A DNA stretch of 64,000 bases from a bacterium (lineage in GTDB: Bacteria; Desulfobacterota; Binatia; DP-6), in contig JAHCID010000009.1 in NCBI GenBank assembly GCA_026129405.1, positions 1-64,000 of the forward strand. Direction: 5' to 3'. A program made the position numbers and the translations under genes. Position 1 is the stretch's first letter; every line of letters starts with the position of its first letter. The notes beneath the pieces were generated by a model. That model did not search any database. It was not told the DNA's origin and worked only from the letters and a program-made list of their open reading frames with translations. This document shows, piece after piece, positions 47,249 through 57,897 of this stretch.

Positions 47249-48703
47249 GTGTCGCTGATCGACGGATACGACCCGGGCGCGTTCTACGACGAGATGTTCA
47301 TGCCCTCGGGCGAGCCGCGGCCGCACTACCGCCGCGTCTTCTCGCGCCTGGCGACCATGGAGCCGAGCGAGTTCGACGAGCGCTGCAAGCTCGCCGACCT
47401 CTCGTTCCTGCTCCAGGGCATCACCTTCACGGTGTACTCGGATGCGCGCGGGGTCGAGCGGCTGTTCCCCTTCGACCTCGTGCCGCGCATCATCCCGCGC
47501 TCGGAGTGGGACCGCGTCGAGCGCGGCCTCGCCCAGCGCGTCGTCGCGCTGAACCTCTTCCTCCAGGACGTCTACGGCCCGCAGCGCATCCTGCGTGACG
47601 GCACCATCCCGCGCAGCCTCGTGCTCTCCTGCAAGCACTTCCACCGCGAGGTCGCGGGCGTGGAGCTGCCGCGCGGCATCCACGTCCACATCGCCGGCAT
47701 CGACCTCGTGCGCGACTCGAAGAGCGGCGACTACGTGGTCCTCGAGGACAACGTCCGCACCCCGAGCGGGGTTTCGTACGTGCTCGAGAACCGGCTGGTG
47801 ATGACCCGCACCCTGCCCCTCGTCTTCCAGCAGCACGAGGTGCTGCCGGTCGACCACTACCCGATCGAGCTGCTCCAGATCCTGCGCGTGCTCGCGCCGC
47901 GCGGCGGTGACCGGCCCACCATCGCGCTGCTGACGCCCGGCATCCACAACAGCGCCTTCTTCGAGCACAGCTTCCTCGCCCAGCAGATGGGCATCGAGCT
48001 GGTCGAGGGCCGCGACCTCGTGGTCGACGCCGACGTCGTCTACATGAAGACGATCCACGGCCTGCGGCGCGTCGACGTGATCTACCGGCGCATCGACGAC
48101 GACTTCCTCGACCCGCTGACCTTCCGGCCCGACTCGCTCCTCGGCGTGCCGGGCCTCGTGAACGCCTACCGCGCGCGCAACGTCGCCCTCGTCAACGCGG
48201 TCGGCAACGGCGTCGCCGACGACAAGGCGGTGTACGCGTACGTGCCGAAGTTCATCAAGTACTACCTCGGCGAGGAGCCGATCCTGCGCAACGTCGAGAC
48301 CTGGCTCTGCGACGATCCGAGCCAGCTGGCCTACGTCCTCGAGCACCTGCCCGAGCTGGTCGTGAAGCCGGTCGCGGAGTCCGGCGGCTACGGCATCCTC
48401 ATGGGCCCCAGCGCCGATCGCGCGACGCTCGACCAGTTCCGCGAGCGGCTGCGCGACGACCCCCGCAACTACATCGCGCAGCCCGTGGTGCCGCTCTCGC
48501 GCGTCCCCTGCTGGGCCCCCGACGCGGGCTGTCTCGCGGGCCGGCACGTCGACCTCCGCCCCTACTGTCTCTACGACGGCGATCGCGTGACGATCGTGCC
48601 GGGCGGGCTCACCCGCGTGGCGCTGCGCGAGGGCTCGATGGTGGTCAACTCCTCCCAGGGCGGCGGCAGCAAGGACACCTGGGTCCTGGCGGGCGACGAG
48701 TGA
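47249..48703 (+). CDS. Circularly permuted ATP-grasp protein
   Basis: This 484-aa protein matches the DUF404/DUF407 circularly permuted ATP-grasp family. Landmarks include [15 protein letters not shown] near residue 12, [12 protein letters not shown] near 70, [19 protein letters not shown] near 170, [13 protein letters not shown] near 231 and [17 protein letters not shown] near 370 (the ATP-binding lysine region). The family is predicted to ligate amino acids onto peptides or proteins. The GTG at 47249 begins VSLIDGYD; a TTG at 47222 would add nine residues. It is first of a three-gene cluster with alpha-E and transglutaminase-like genes. Confidence 0.88.
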   Translation: MSLIDGYDPGAFYDEMFMPSGEPRPHYRRVFSRLATMEPSEFDERCKLADLSFLLQGITFTVYSDARGVERLFPFDLVPRIIPRSEWDRVERGLAQRVVALNLFLQDVYGPQRILRDGTIPRSLVLSCKHFHREVAGVELPRGIHVHIAGIDLVRDSKSGDYVVLEDNVRTPSGVSYVLENRLVMTRTLPLVFQQHEVLPVDHYPIELLQILRVLAPRGGDRPTIALLTPGIHNSAFFEHSFLAQQMGIELVEGRDLVVDADVVYMKTIHGLRRVDVIYRRIDDDFLDPLTFRPDSLLGVPGLVNAYRARNVALVNAVGNGVADDKAVYAYVPKFIKYYLGEEPILRNVETWLCDDPSQLAYVLEHLPELVVKPVAESGGYGILMGPSADRATLDQFRERLRDDPRNYIAQPVVPLSRVPCWAPDAGCLAGRHVDLRPYCLYDGDRVTIVPGGLTRVALREGSMVVNSSQGGGSKDTWVLAGDE

Positions 48704-49659
48704 TGCTGTCCCGGATCGCCGAGTCCCTGTTCTGGATCGCGCGGTACATGGAGCGCGCCGAGGACACCGCCCGCATCCTCGACGTCAACTACTACATGCT
48801 GCTCGAGGGCGCGGGACAGCCGTACCGCGTGCGCTGGGAGCCGCTCGTCATCATCACCGGCCAGCACGAGCGCTTCTTCGCGCAGTACGCCGAGCCCGAT
48901 CCGCGGGCGGTGTTCGAGTTCCTCGGCTTCAGCGAGCACAATCCCGACTCGATCGTCGAGTGCATCGCGAACGCGCGCGAGAACGCACGCGCGATCCGGG
49001 ACCGCATCTCGCGCGACATGTGGGAGGAGCTGAACGCGCTCTACCTCGAGCTGCGCCGCGCACAGGTCGACGCGATGCTGTCGTCGGGTCCGCACGACTT
49101 CTGCACGATGGTGAAGGCGGGCTGCGCGCGCTTCGCCGGCGTCACCGCGGCGACCTTTCCCCGCGACGAGGGCTGGCAGTTCCTCACCGGCGGCCAGGCG
49201 ATCGAGCGCGCCGGCATGACGGCACGGATCGTGGACGTCCAGTACCACTCCCTCCTCGAAGGGCTGCCCGCGGGCGTCGAGCCCGACAACCATCAATGGA
49301 TGGCGGTCCTCAAGTCGGTCGCCGCGTACGAGTTCTACCGCCGTACGTTCCACAGCCGCATCGATCCGCAGCGCGTCGCCGAGCTGCTGATCCTGCACCC
49401 GCAGCATCCGCGCTCGGTACGCTTCAGCATCGGCCGGCTCCAGCAGGCGCTGCACGCGATCAGCGGCGCGCCGCCGGAGACCTATCGCAACGAGGCCGAG
49501 CGCCTGACGGGCCGCCTCTACGACGGGCTCAAGTACGACCGCATCGAAGACCTGTTCGCGCGCGGCCTGCACACCTGCATGACCGACGTCCAGCGCACCT
49601 GCCGCGCCATCGGCGACCTCATCGCCCGCACGTACTTCTACCAAGAGGTGACCGCATGA
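48703..49659 (+). CDS. Alpha-E domain protein (DUF403)
   Basis: This 318-aa all-helical protein of the alpha-E (DUF403) family starts [21 protein letters not shown], and WEELNALYLEL and FYRRTFHSRIDPQRVAEL are further landmarks. Alpha-E proteins accompany the permuted ATP-grasp in nearly every genome that has it, and comparative genomics predicts a shared peptide- or protein-modifying reaction. ATG 48703 overlaps the ATP-grasp stop by one base (TGATG); a GTG at 48700 would add one residue. The stop overlaps the transglutaminase gene by 4 nt. Confidence 0.9.
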   Translation: MLSRIAESLFWIARYMERAEDTARILDVNYYMLLEGAGQPYRVRWEPLVIITGQHERFFAQYAEPDPRAVFEFLGFSEHNPDSIVECIANARENARAIRDRISRDMWEELNALYLELRRAQVDAMLSSGPHDFCTMVKAGCARFAGVTAATFPRDEGWQFLTGGQAIERAGMTARIVDVQYHSLLEGLPAGVEPDNHQWMAVLKSVAAYEFYRRTFHSRIDPQRVAELLILHPQHPRSVRFSIGRLQQALHAISGAPPETYRNEAERLTGRLYDGLKYDRIEDLFARGLHTCMTDVQRTCRAIGDLIARTYFYQEVTA

Positions 49660-50639
49660 ACCGCGTCCGCGTCGTCCACGTGACCGAGTTCGAGTACGAC
49701 GGCCCCGTCTCCGAGAGCTACAACGAGGTCCACCTCCAGCCGCAGGACGACGAGTGGCAGAACTGCGTCACCTTCAAGCTGCGCACGTCGCCGTCGTCGC
49801 AGCCGGCGGCGTGGCGCGATTACTTCGGCAATTGGGTGCACCGCTTCAACGTGATGCCGAAGCACCGCCGGCTACGCGTCGAGGCCGAGTCCATCATCAT
49901 GGTGCACGAGCCGCCGCCGGTGCCCGACGCCGGCTGCCTGCTCGCCGATCTGGTCTGCGAGCAGACCCTGCTGCTCGACGGCCACTACGACTACCTGATG
50001 CCGTCGACGTACGTCGCGACGGGGCCCGAGCTCGATCCGCTCCTGCGCGCCGCCGAAGCGGAGAGCGGCGGGGCGTCGCTCGGCTTCGTGCACGCGGCCA
50101 CGCGGCTGATCCACACGCGGTTCAAGTACGCGAAGGGCTCGACGCACGTGCACTCGTCCCTGCACGACGTGCTGCGAACCGGCGCCGGCGTCTGCCAGGA
50201 CTTCGCCCACCTGCTCATCGGGATGGCGCGCCAGCGCGGCCTGCCCGCCCGCTACGTCTCCGGGTACCTCGTTCCGCGCGGCGCCCTCGAGGACGGCGAG
50301 CGCAAGGACGAGACCGTGATCGGCGGACGCGCGTCGCACGCGTGGGCGGAGCTCTTCGTGCCCGGTGTCGGCTGGGTCGCCGTCGATCCGACGCTCGGCC
50401 GCGCGACCGGCGCCCAGCACATCCGGGTCGCGAGCGGCCGCGACTACGGCGACGTGCCGCCGGTGCGCGGCGTCTACAAGGGCGAGGCCGGGCAACGGCT
50501 GTCGGTCGACGTCCGCGTCCTGCCCGCGGCGGGCGACGACGGCGCCGAGGTGATGCGTGAGGCCGCACCGCCCCCGATCGTCGTCGCCGAGGACGAGCCG
50601 CCGCAGCAGCCGCACCAGCAACAGCAGCAGCAGCAGTAA
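49656..50639 (+). CDS. Transglutaminase-like cysteine peptidase with poly-Gln tail
   Basis: This 327-aa protein has an N-terminal beta-sandwich (VVHVTEFEYDGPVSESYNE) and a transglutaminase core with catalytic Cys in GVCQDFAHLL near residue 180, His in ASHAWAELF near 225 and Asp in VAVDPT near 241. This is the third member of the ATP-grasp/alpha-E trio and is predicted to act as a peptidase or amidase/ligase partner. After about residue 300 the tail is Pro/Glu-rich and ends in a run of Gln interrupted by Pro and His. The tail is encoded by CAG/CAA repeats and is probably disordered. Confidence 0.9.
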   Translation: MNRVRVVHVTEFEYDGPVSESYNEVHLQPQDDEWQNCVTFKLRTSPSSQPAAWRDYFGNWVHRFNVMPKHRRLRVEAESIIMVHEPPPVPDAGCLLADLVCEQTLLLDGHYDYLMPSTYVATGPELDPLLRAAEAESGGASLGFVHAATRLIHTRFKYAKGSTHVHSSLHDVLRTGAGVCQDFAHLLIGMARQRGLPARYVSGYLVPRGALEDGERKDETVIGGRASHAWAELFVPGVGWVAVDPTLGRATGAQHIRVASGRDYGDVPPVRGVYKGEAGQRLSVDVRVLPAAGDDGAEVMREAAPPPIVVAEDEPPQQPHQQQQQQQ

Positions 50640-50663
50640 TCCGCCGGACCACCCTGACGCACC

Positions 50664-50700
50664 GGGACGGGCGGCGCGCTCCCCTCCGCACCGCCGTCCC
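50664..50700 (+). terminator. Imperfect hairpin after the transglutaminase gene
   Basis: GGGACGG and CGG (50664-50674, with one bulged G) pair with CCG and CCGTCCC (50691-50700) around a 16-nt loop. It follows the stop at 50639 and precedes the epimerase gene, suggesting an end of the ATP-grasp transcript. No T-tract is seen. Confidence 0.4.
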
Positions 50701-50788
50701 CGTGCCGGGGGCGAGATTCCCGGGCGCAGATGGCTTGAGCCTCCGCATCCTGCCGGGCATAACTCTCGCGGGGAGCGTGCCCCGACCG

Positions 50789-51826
50789 ATGGCCCGGATG
50801 CCGATCGACACCCCCGAGCAGCTCTTCCACTTCGGGGAGGCGTCCGCGCCCGTGGCGTCGCCCGACGCCGGACCCACGACCCTCCACCCCCGCGGCGGCG
50901 CCCTGCCCGGCGAGAAGGTCCTCATCACCGGCATCGCCGGCGGCCAGGGCCGCCTCATCGCCCGCCGCCTCGCCGCGACCTTCGGCCTGACCGGCGTCGA
51001 CCGCGTGCCCTGGGAGGGCCATCCGCCCTCGCTGAACGTCCACGTGCTCGACCTGCGCAAGCGGAAGATGGAGGACATCTTCCGCACCGAGCGCCCCGAC
51101 GCGGTCGTGCACCATGCGCTGATCCGCCACTTCAACGTCGATCCGCGCGTGCGCCACGAGGTCAACGTCCTCGGCACCAAGCTGCTCCTCGACTACTGCG
51201 TGCGCTACGGCGTGAAGCGGCTGATCGTGCTCTCGAGCAGCTACGTGTACGGCGCCCTCGCCGACAACCCGTACTACATGGACGAGGACCAGGCGCTGAA
51301 CGTCAGCCGCACCTACCCCGAGGTGCGCGACCTCGCCGAGGTCGATCAGATGGTGAGCGCCTTCCTGTGGCGCCACCCCGAGATCGCGACCACGCTGCTG
51401 CGGCCGGTGAACACGCTCGGCTACTACGTCCATAGCGCCATCGGCCGCTATCTGCGCCAGCGCTACGTGCCGACGATCATGGGCTTCAATCCCATGATGC
51501 AGTTCATCCACGAGGAGGACGTCGCCGAGGCGGTGGCCCTCGCGCTGCAGGCGGGCACGCACGGCGTCTACAACGTCGTCGGCCCTGGGGCCGTGCCGCT
51601 GAAGGTCGCCGTCCACGAGACCGGCGGCCTCGCGGTGCCGATCCCCGAGCCGCTGGCGCGCGCGATCTTCAAGCAACTCTTCAGCCTCGGCCTCTACCAC
51701 ACGCCCTCGGGCGCGATCGACTTCATCAAGTACCCGGTGACGCTCGACGGCCGCCGCTTCCACACTGCCACGGGCTTCGCCCCCCTCTTCTCGCTCGAGG
51801 ACATCTTCGCCAGTGTCCGTCGTTGA
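50789..51826 (+). CDS. NAD-dependent epimerase/dehydratase family protein
   Basis: This protein of about 345 aa is an extended short-chain dehydrogenase with the NAD motif ITGIAGGQGRLIARRL near residue 50. Its catalytic region is atypical: SSSYVYG near 155 and YPEVRDLAEVDQM, with the YxxxK pair not clear. It resembles sugar-nucleotide or complex-lipid-associated epimerases. The first ATG at 50789 is preferred; GTG 50777 would also work. The stop overlaps the acyltransferase start by 14 nt in a different frame, pointing to a lipid or envelope pathway for both. Confidence 0.8.
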   Translation: MARMPIDTPEQLFHFGEASAPVASPDAGPTTLHPRGGALPGEKVLITGIAGGQGRLIARRLAATFGLTGVDRVPWEGHPPSLNVHVLDLRKRKMEDIFRTERPDAVVHHALIRHFNVDPRVRHEVNVLGTKLLLDYCVRYGVKRLIVLSSSYVYGALADNPYYMDEDQALNVSRTYPEVRDLAEVDQMVSAFLWRHPEIATTLLRPVNTLGYYVHSAIGRYLRQRYVPTIMGFNPMMQFIHEEDVAEAVALALQAGTHGVYNVVGPGAVPLKVAVHETGGLAVPIPEPLARAIFKQLFSLGLYHTPSGAIDFIKYPVTLDGRRFHTATGFAPLFSLEDIFASVRR

Positions 51827-52697
51827 CGCGCCCGTCCGCGCCGTGGCGGGCCTGTGCCAGGGGACGAGCGACCTCCTCGGCTCCCTCGGCACGGAGATCG
51901 ACGGCCGACTCGCGCGCATCCCGACCGAGCTGAACGCCTACGGCTACGACGCCTTCGGCTTCCATCCCGGCGCCATGCGCCAGGCCCTGCTCGCCTGCAC
52001 GCTCCTCTATCGCTACTGGTTCCGCGTCGAGACGCACGGCATCGAGAACGTCCCCTCCGGCCGCGTGCTCCTCATCTCGAACCACGCCGGCCAGGTGGCG
52101 ATCGACGCGGCGATGATCGGCACGGCGCTGGTCCTCGAGGCCGAGCCGCCGCGCATCGTGCGCGGCATGGGCGAGTACTGGCTGCCGACGGTGCCGTGGG
52201 TGAACCTCGCCATGGTGCGCACCGGCTCGGTCGTCGGCACGCGGCGCAACTGCATCCAGCTGCTCGAGAAGGGCGAGGCCGTCATCGCCTTCCCCGAGGG
52301 CATCCGCGGCATGAACAAGCTCATCTGGGAGCGCTACCAGCTGCAGGACTTCGGTCAGGGGTTCATGCGGCTCGCGCTCGAGACCAACACGCCGATCGTG
52401 CCCGTCGCCGTCGTCGGCTCCGAGGAGCAGGCGCCGGCGATCGCGAACCTCCAGGGTCTCGGCCGCCTCCTCGGCATGCCCGCCTTCCCGGTGACGCTGA
52501 CCTTCCCCTGGCTCGGCCTGCTCGGCCTGCTGCCGCTGCCGGTCAAGTACCACGTCCACTTCGGCGAGCCGATGACGTTCACGGGCAACCCCAACGACGA
52601 GGACGAGGTGATCGCCGAGCAGGTGGAGCGCGTGAAGGCCCGCATCGCCGCGATGCTGGCCGACGGCCTGGCGGCGCGCCGCTCGCTCTTCTGGTAG
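51813..52697 (+). CDS. Lysophospholipid acyltransferase (PlsC-like)
   Basis: This 294-aa acyltransferase has the catalytic NHAGQVAID (NH-x4-D) motif near residue 88, the FPEGIRG acyl-acceptor motif near 160 and the hydrophobic segment VNLAMVRTGSVVG. It should acylate lysophosphatidic acid or a glycolipid at the membrane. The GTG start at 51813 lies inside the end of the epimerase gene, indicating coupling. The following carboxylase gene starts 12 nt after its stop at 52697. Confidence 0.86.
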   Translation: MSVVDAPVRAVAGLCQGTSDLLGSLGTEIDGRLARIPTELNAYGYDAFGFHPGAMRQALLACTLLYRYWFRVETHGIENVPSGRVLLISNHAGQVAIDAAMIGTALVLEAEPPRIVRGMGEYWLPTVPWVNLAMVRTGSVVGTRRNCIQLLEKGEAVIAFPEGIRGMNKLIWERYQLQDFGQGFMRLALETNTPIVPVAVVGSEEQAPAIANLQGLGRLLGMPAFPVTLTFPWLGLLGLLPLPVKYHVHFGEPMTFTGNPNDEDEVIAEQVERVKARIAAMLADGLAARRSLFW

Positions 52698-52709
52698 AGC
52701 GCGCTGGCG

Positions 52710-54299
<1,590 letters not shown>

Positions 54300-54303
54300 G
54301 CCG

Positions 54304-55788
54304 ATGCGCCGCGTGCTCATCGCGAACCGCGGCGAGATCGCCGTCCGCATCGCGCGGGCCTGCCGTGCTCTCGGGCTGTCGCCGGTCGGCGTCTTCTCCG
54401 AGGCCGACCGCCATGCCGTCCATCCGCGCCTGCTCGACGCCGCGGAATGCGTCGGGCCGGCGCCGGCCCGCGAGTCGTACCTGCGCATCGACGCGATCCT
54501 GGGCGCCGCGAAGGCGCTCGGCGCCGACGCCGTCCACCCCGGCTACGGCTTCCTCGCCGAGAACGCGACCTTCGCCCGGGCGGTCGAGGCCGCCGGCCTC
54601 ACCTGGATCGGCCCGGCGCCGGCGGCGATCGCGACCATGGGCGACAAGCTCGTCGCCCGCACCACGGCCGGCAGGGCGGGCGTGCCGCTCGTCCCCGGCG
54701 CCGACGTCGACCCGACGCAGATCGACGCCGTCGCGCAGGCGGCGCAGCGCCTCGGCTACCCGATCCTCGTGAAGGCCGCGGCCGGCGGCGGCGGCAAGGG
54801 CATGCGCACGGTGGCGTCCGAGGCGGAGCTGCCGGACGCGCTCGCGGCCGCGGCACGCGAGGCGACCAGCGCCTTCGGCGACGGCCGCGTCTATCTCGAG
54901 AAGCTCCTCGTCCGCCCGCGCCACGTCGAGGTGCAGGTGCTGGCCGACGCGCACGGCGGGCTCGTCCACCTCGGCGAGCGCGAGTGCTCGATCCAGCGCC
55001 GCCACCAGAAGATCGTCGAAGAGTCGCCCTGCCCGGTCATGACGCCCGACCTGCGCCGGCAGATGACCGACGCCGCGCTCGCCGCGGCGCGCGCCGTCGA
55101 CTACGTCGGCGCGGGCACGGTCGAGTTCCTCCTCGGCGAGGACGGCACCTTCGCCTTCCTCGAGATGAACACGCGCCTCCAGGTCGAGCACCCGGTGACG
55201 GAATGGGTGACCGGCGTCGACCTCGTCGTCGCCCAGCTGCGCATCGCCCGCGGCGAGCGGCTCGGCTTCGCGCAGGACGACGTCGCGCTGCGCGGCCACG
55301 CGATCGAGGTGCGGCTCTACGCGGAGGACGCGGCGCGCGGCTTCCTGCCGAGCGCCGGCCCGCTGCTCGCCTGGCAGGAGCCGGCGGGCCCGTGGGTGCG
55401 CACCGACGCGGCGCTCGGCGCCGGCTCCGTCGTGCCGGTCGAGTACGATCCGATGCTCGCCAAGATATCCGCCTGGGGCCCCGACCGCGCGACCGCGACC
55501 ACGCGGCTCCGCGACGCCCTCCGCGACACGGTCGCGCTCGGGCCGACGACGAACCAGGCGTTCCTGCGTGACGCGCTCGCCCACCCCGCCTGGGCGGCCG
55601 GCGCCACGCACACCGGGTTCGTCGACGAGCACCTCGCCGGCTGGCGCCCCGACGACGGCGGCCTCGTCGCCGCGGCGATCGCGGCGGCGGCGGCGCTGCG
55701 CCGCCCGCACGCGAGCGCCGCGGGCCCGAACGGTCCCGCCGTCGTGCCCACGCCGTGGGACACGCTCGGGGCGTGGCGGCTGCGATGA
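54304..55788 (+). CDS. mccA: Biotin carboxylase part of split MccA
   Basis: This 494-aa protein has the ATP-grasp biotin carboxylase motifs: VLIANRGEIAVRIARAC at the start, VHPGYGFLAENA near 78, KAAAGGGGKGMR near 158 and EMNTRLQVEHPVTEWVTG near 288. It ends with the PTPWDTLGAWRLR region, after which the biotin carrier domain would normally continue. Here that domain is encoded by the next gene in a different frame, so the alpha subunit is split. Total length of both parts (about 665 aa) equals a usual MccA. Confidence 0.92.
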   Translation: MRRVLIANRGEIAVRIARACRALGLSPVGVFSEADRHAVHPRLLDAAECVGPAPARESYLRIDAILGAAKALGADAVHPGYGFLAENATFARAVEAAGLTWIGPAPAAIATMGDKLVARTTAGRAGVPLVPGADVDPTQIDAVAQAAQRLGYPILVKAAAGGGGKGMRTVASEAELPDALAAAAREATSAFGDGRVYLEKLLVRPRHVEVQVLADAHGGLVHLGERECSIQRRHQKIVEESPCPVMTPDLRRQMTDAALAAARAVDYVGAGTVEFLLGEDGTFAFLEMNTRLQVEHPVTEWVTGVDLVVAQLRIARGERLGFAQDDVALRGHAIEVRLYAEDAARGFLPSAGPLLAWQEPAGPWVRTDAALGAGSVVPVEYDPMLAKISAWGPDRATATTRLRDALRDTVALGPTTNQAFLRDALAHPAWAAGATHTGFVDEHLAGWRPDDGGLVAAAIAAAAALRRPHASAAGPNGPAVVPTPWDTLGAWRLR

Positions 55789-56300
55789 CGACGACGCTGC
55801 GCACCGGCACGCGCACGCTCACCGTCGCCGTCGGCGCCAACGACGTGCAGGTCGACGGCGCGGCCGTCGACGCGTGCGTCGAGCCCGTCGCCCTCCCCCT
55901 TCCCGCGGCCGACGGCCACAGCGTCGAGGAGCTGGTCGTCGTGCTGGACGGCCGCACGCACCGCGCGTTCGTCGCGCGTCGCAGCGATCGCGTGCTGGTG
56001 GCGATCGACGGCGTCGTGCACACCTTCGCGGTCGGCGACGATACGGGCGGCGGCGCCGCCGGCGGCGTCGGCTCGGGCACCGTCACCGCGCCCATGCCGG
56101 GCAAGGTGATTCGCGTCGCGGTCGGGGTCGGCGATGCCGTCGAGGCCGGGCAGGCGCTCGTCGTGCTCGAGGCCATGAAGATGGAGACCACGCTCGCGGC
56201 CGAGGTCGCCGGCACGGTGAAGGCCGTGCACGCCGCCGAGGGCGCGATGGTCGACGGCGGCGCGCTCCTCGTCGAGATCGCCGCGCAGGAGAACCCATGA
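55785..56300 (+). CDS. Biotin carboxyl carrier part of split MccA
   Basis: This 171-aa protein carries the biotin carboxyl carrier domain: a linker near residue 90, the PMPGKVIRVAVGVGD segment near 105 and the biotinylation motif EAMKMETT near 130. The first 90 residues look like the beta-barrel (BT) linker of MccA. ATG 55785 overlaps the upstream stop (ATGA), so it is coupled to the biotin carboxylase gene. A real gene fission or a one-base frameshift within a single mccA are both possible. Confidence 0.85.
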   Translation: MTTTLRTGTRTLTVAVGANDVQVDGAAVDACVEPVALPLPAADGHSVEELVVVLDGRTHRAFVARRSDRVLVAIDGVVHTFAVGDDTGGGAAGGVGSGTVTAPMPGKVIRVAVGVGDAVEAGQALVVLEAMKMETTLAAEVAGTVKAVHAAEGAMVDGGALLVEIAAQENP

Positions 56301-57496
56301 TCGATCCCCTCGCCGAGCTGCGCCGGGAGGCCGACGCCCTCCTGCCCGACTGCATCGCGCTCCGCCGCGCCCTCCACGCCGCGCCCGAGCTGGGCCTCGA
56401 CCTGCCCGAGACCCAGCGCGCCGTCCTGGATGCGCTCGCCGGGCTCGACCTCGAGATCGCGACCGGCGGCGCCACCAGCGCGATCGTCGCGACCATCCGC
56501 GGCACGAAGCCCGGCCCGACCCTGCTCCTGCGCGCCGACATGGACGCGCTGCCGATGCGCGAGGCGACCGGCCTCCCCTTCGCCTCGACGCGCGACGCCA
56601 TGCACGCCTGCGGCCACGACGCGCACGTCGCCATGCTGGCGTCGGCGATGCGTCTCCTCGCCGCACGCCGCGACCGCCTCGCCGGCACGGTGAAGGCGTT
56701 CTTCCAGCCCGGTGAGGAGGGCTTCGGCGGGGCGAAGATCCTCATCGACGAGGGCCTGCTGGCCCACGCGCCCGCGGTCGACGCGGCGTTCGCGATCCAC
56801 ATGGACAGCTCGTCGCCGTCGGGCAGCGTCCTCTGGCGCCCCGGCCCGATCCTCGCCGCCGCCGACGCCCTCGCCGTCGAGCTGCGCGGCCGCGGCGGCC
56901 ACGCCTCGATGCCGCACCGCGCGCTCGATCCCATCCCGGTCGCCTGCGAGATCGTCCTGGCGCTGCAGACCCTCGTCACCCGCCGCGTCGACGCCTTCGA
57001 TCCGGCCGTGCTGACGATCGCGCGCCTGCGCGCGGGCAGCACCGGCAACGTGATCCCGTCGTCGGCCCAGATGATGGGCACGCTGCGGACGTTCTCCGAG
57101 CGCACGCGCGAAGACATGCACGCCGGCATCCGTCGCGTCGCCGCGGGCATCGCCGCCGCACACGGCCTCGAGGCCGACGTCCAGATCGTGCCCGGCTATC
57201 CCGTCACCGTGAACGACGCAGGCTTCGCGGGCTTCGCGCAGGAGACCGCCGCGGCCCTCCTCGGCCGCGCCCGCGTGCACGAGATGCCGGCGCCCATCAT
57301 GGGCGCGGAGGACTTCTCCTACATCCTCCAGCAGGTGCCGGGTGCGCTCGTCTTCCTCGGCGCCCGCCCGCCGCAGGGCGACCCGCACCCGCTGCACTCC
57401 GATCGCATGACGCTCGACGAGGCGGCGTTCGCGACCGGCATCGCGCTCCACGCCGCCGTCGCCCTGCGCTGGCTCGCGCCGGAGGCGGCGCGCTAG
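56297..57496 (+). CDS. M20-family amidohydrolase (IAA-amino acid hydrolase-like)
   Basis: This 399-aa metal-dependent amidohydrolase has the M20D motifs: LHAAPELGLDLPET near residue 30, ADMDALPM near 83, HACGHDAH near 105, FFQPGEEGFGGAK near 139 and GGHASMPHRALDP near 202. The gene starts at ATG 56297, overlapping the carrier stop by 4 nt. It would split N-acyl amino acids or dipeptides. It sits inside the carboxylase operon, suggesting processing of an amide or conjugated acyl substrate that feeds the carboxylase. Confidence 0.9.
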   Translation: MIDPLAELRREADALLPDCIALRRALHAAPELGLDLPETQRAVLDALAGLDLEIATGGATSAIVATIRGTKPGPTLLLRADMDALPMREATGLPFASTRDAMHACGHDAHVAMLASAMRLLAARRDRLAGTVKAFFQPGEEGFGGAKILIDEGLLAHAPAVDAAFAIHMDSSSPSGSVLWRPGPILAAADALAVELRGRGGHASMPHRALDPIPVACEIVLALQTLVTRRVDAFDPAVLTIARLRAGSTGNVIPSSAQMMGTLRTFSERTREDMHAGIRRVAAGIAAAHGLEADVQIVPGYPVTVNDAGFAGFAQETAAALLGRARVHEMPAPIMGAEDFSYILQQVPGALVFLGARPPQGDPHPLHSDRMTLDEAAFATGIALHAAVALRWLAPEAAR

Positions 57497-57498
57497 GC

Positions 57499-57897
57499 AT
57501 GGCGCGCGCCGCGACCGTCGCGACGCTGCGCCGGGTGGCGCTGTTCGATCTCGTCGTCACCCTGCCCTTCGCCCTGCCGATCGTGGCGCAGCGGCTGCTC
57601 TATGCGCTCTTCGACCTCGACGAGATGCTCGGTCTCGGCACGCCGCTCTTCCGGCTCGACTCGCTGCACCTCCTGTTCATCAACCTGATGGGCGTGCTGG
57701 CGGTGCTGTGGAACCTCGCCCGCTTCCGCAGCCGCGGCACCGAGCTCGGGCAGATGGACGTCTGGGGGCGCGGCGTGGTGGCGCTGTGGATCGTCGGCTA
57801 CGTGCTCCTCTCGCGCGTGACGCCCGTGCTGCTCGTGTTCGTGGTCACCGAGCTCGGCGGCGCCTGGATCGAGCGCAAGGCGCTGCGGCGGCGCTGA
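57499..57897 (+). CDS. Small membrane protein of unknown function
   Basis: This 132-aa integral membrane protein starts 2 nt after the amidohydrolase stop, so it is probably last in the carboxylase operon. Hydrophobic segments are visible around residues 12-35, 55-75, 90-110 and 110-125 (VVALWIVGYVLL, LLVFVVTELGGAW). No family is recognised. It abuts, back to back, the stop of the convergent DUF3105 gene, with no gap. Confidence 0.6.
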   Translation: MARAATVATLRRVALFDLVVTLPFALPIVAQRLLYALFDLDEMLGLGTPLFRLDSLHLLFINLMGVLAVLWNLARFRSRGTELGQMDVWGRGVVALWIVGYVLLSRVTPVLLVFVVTELGGAWIERKALRRR

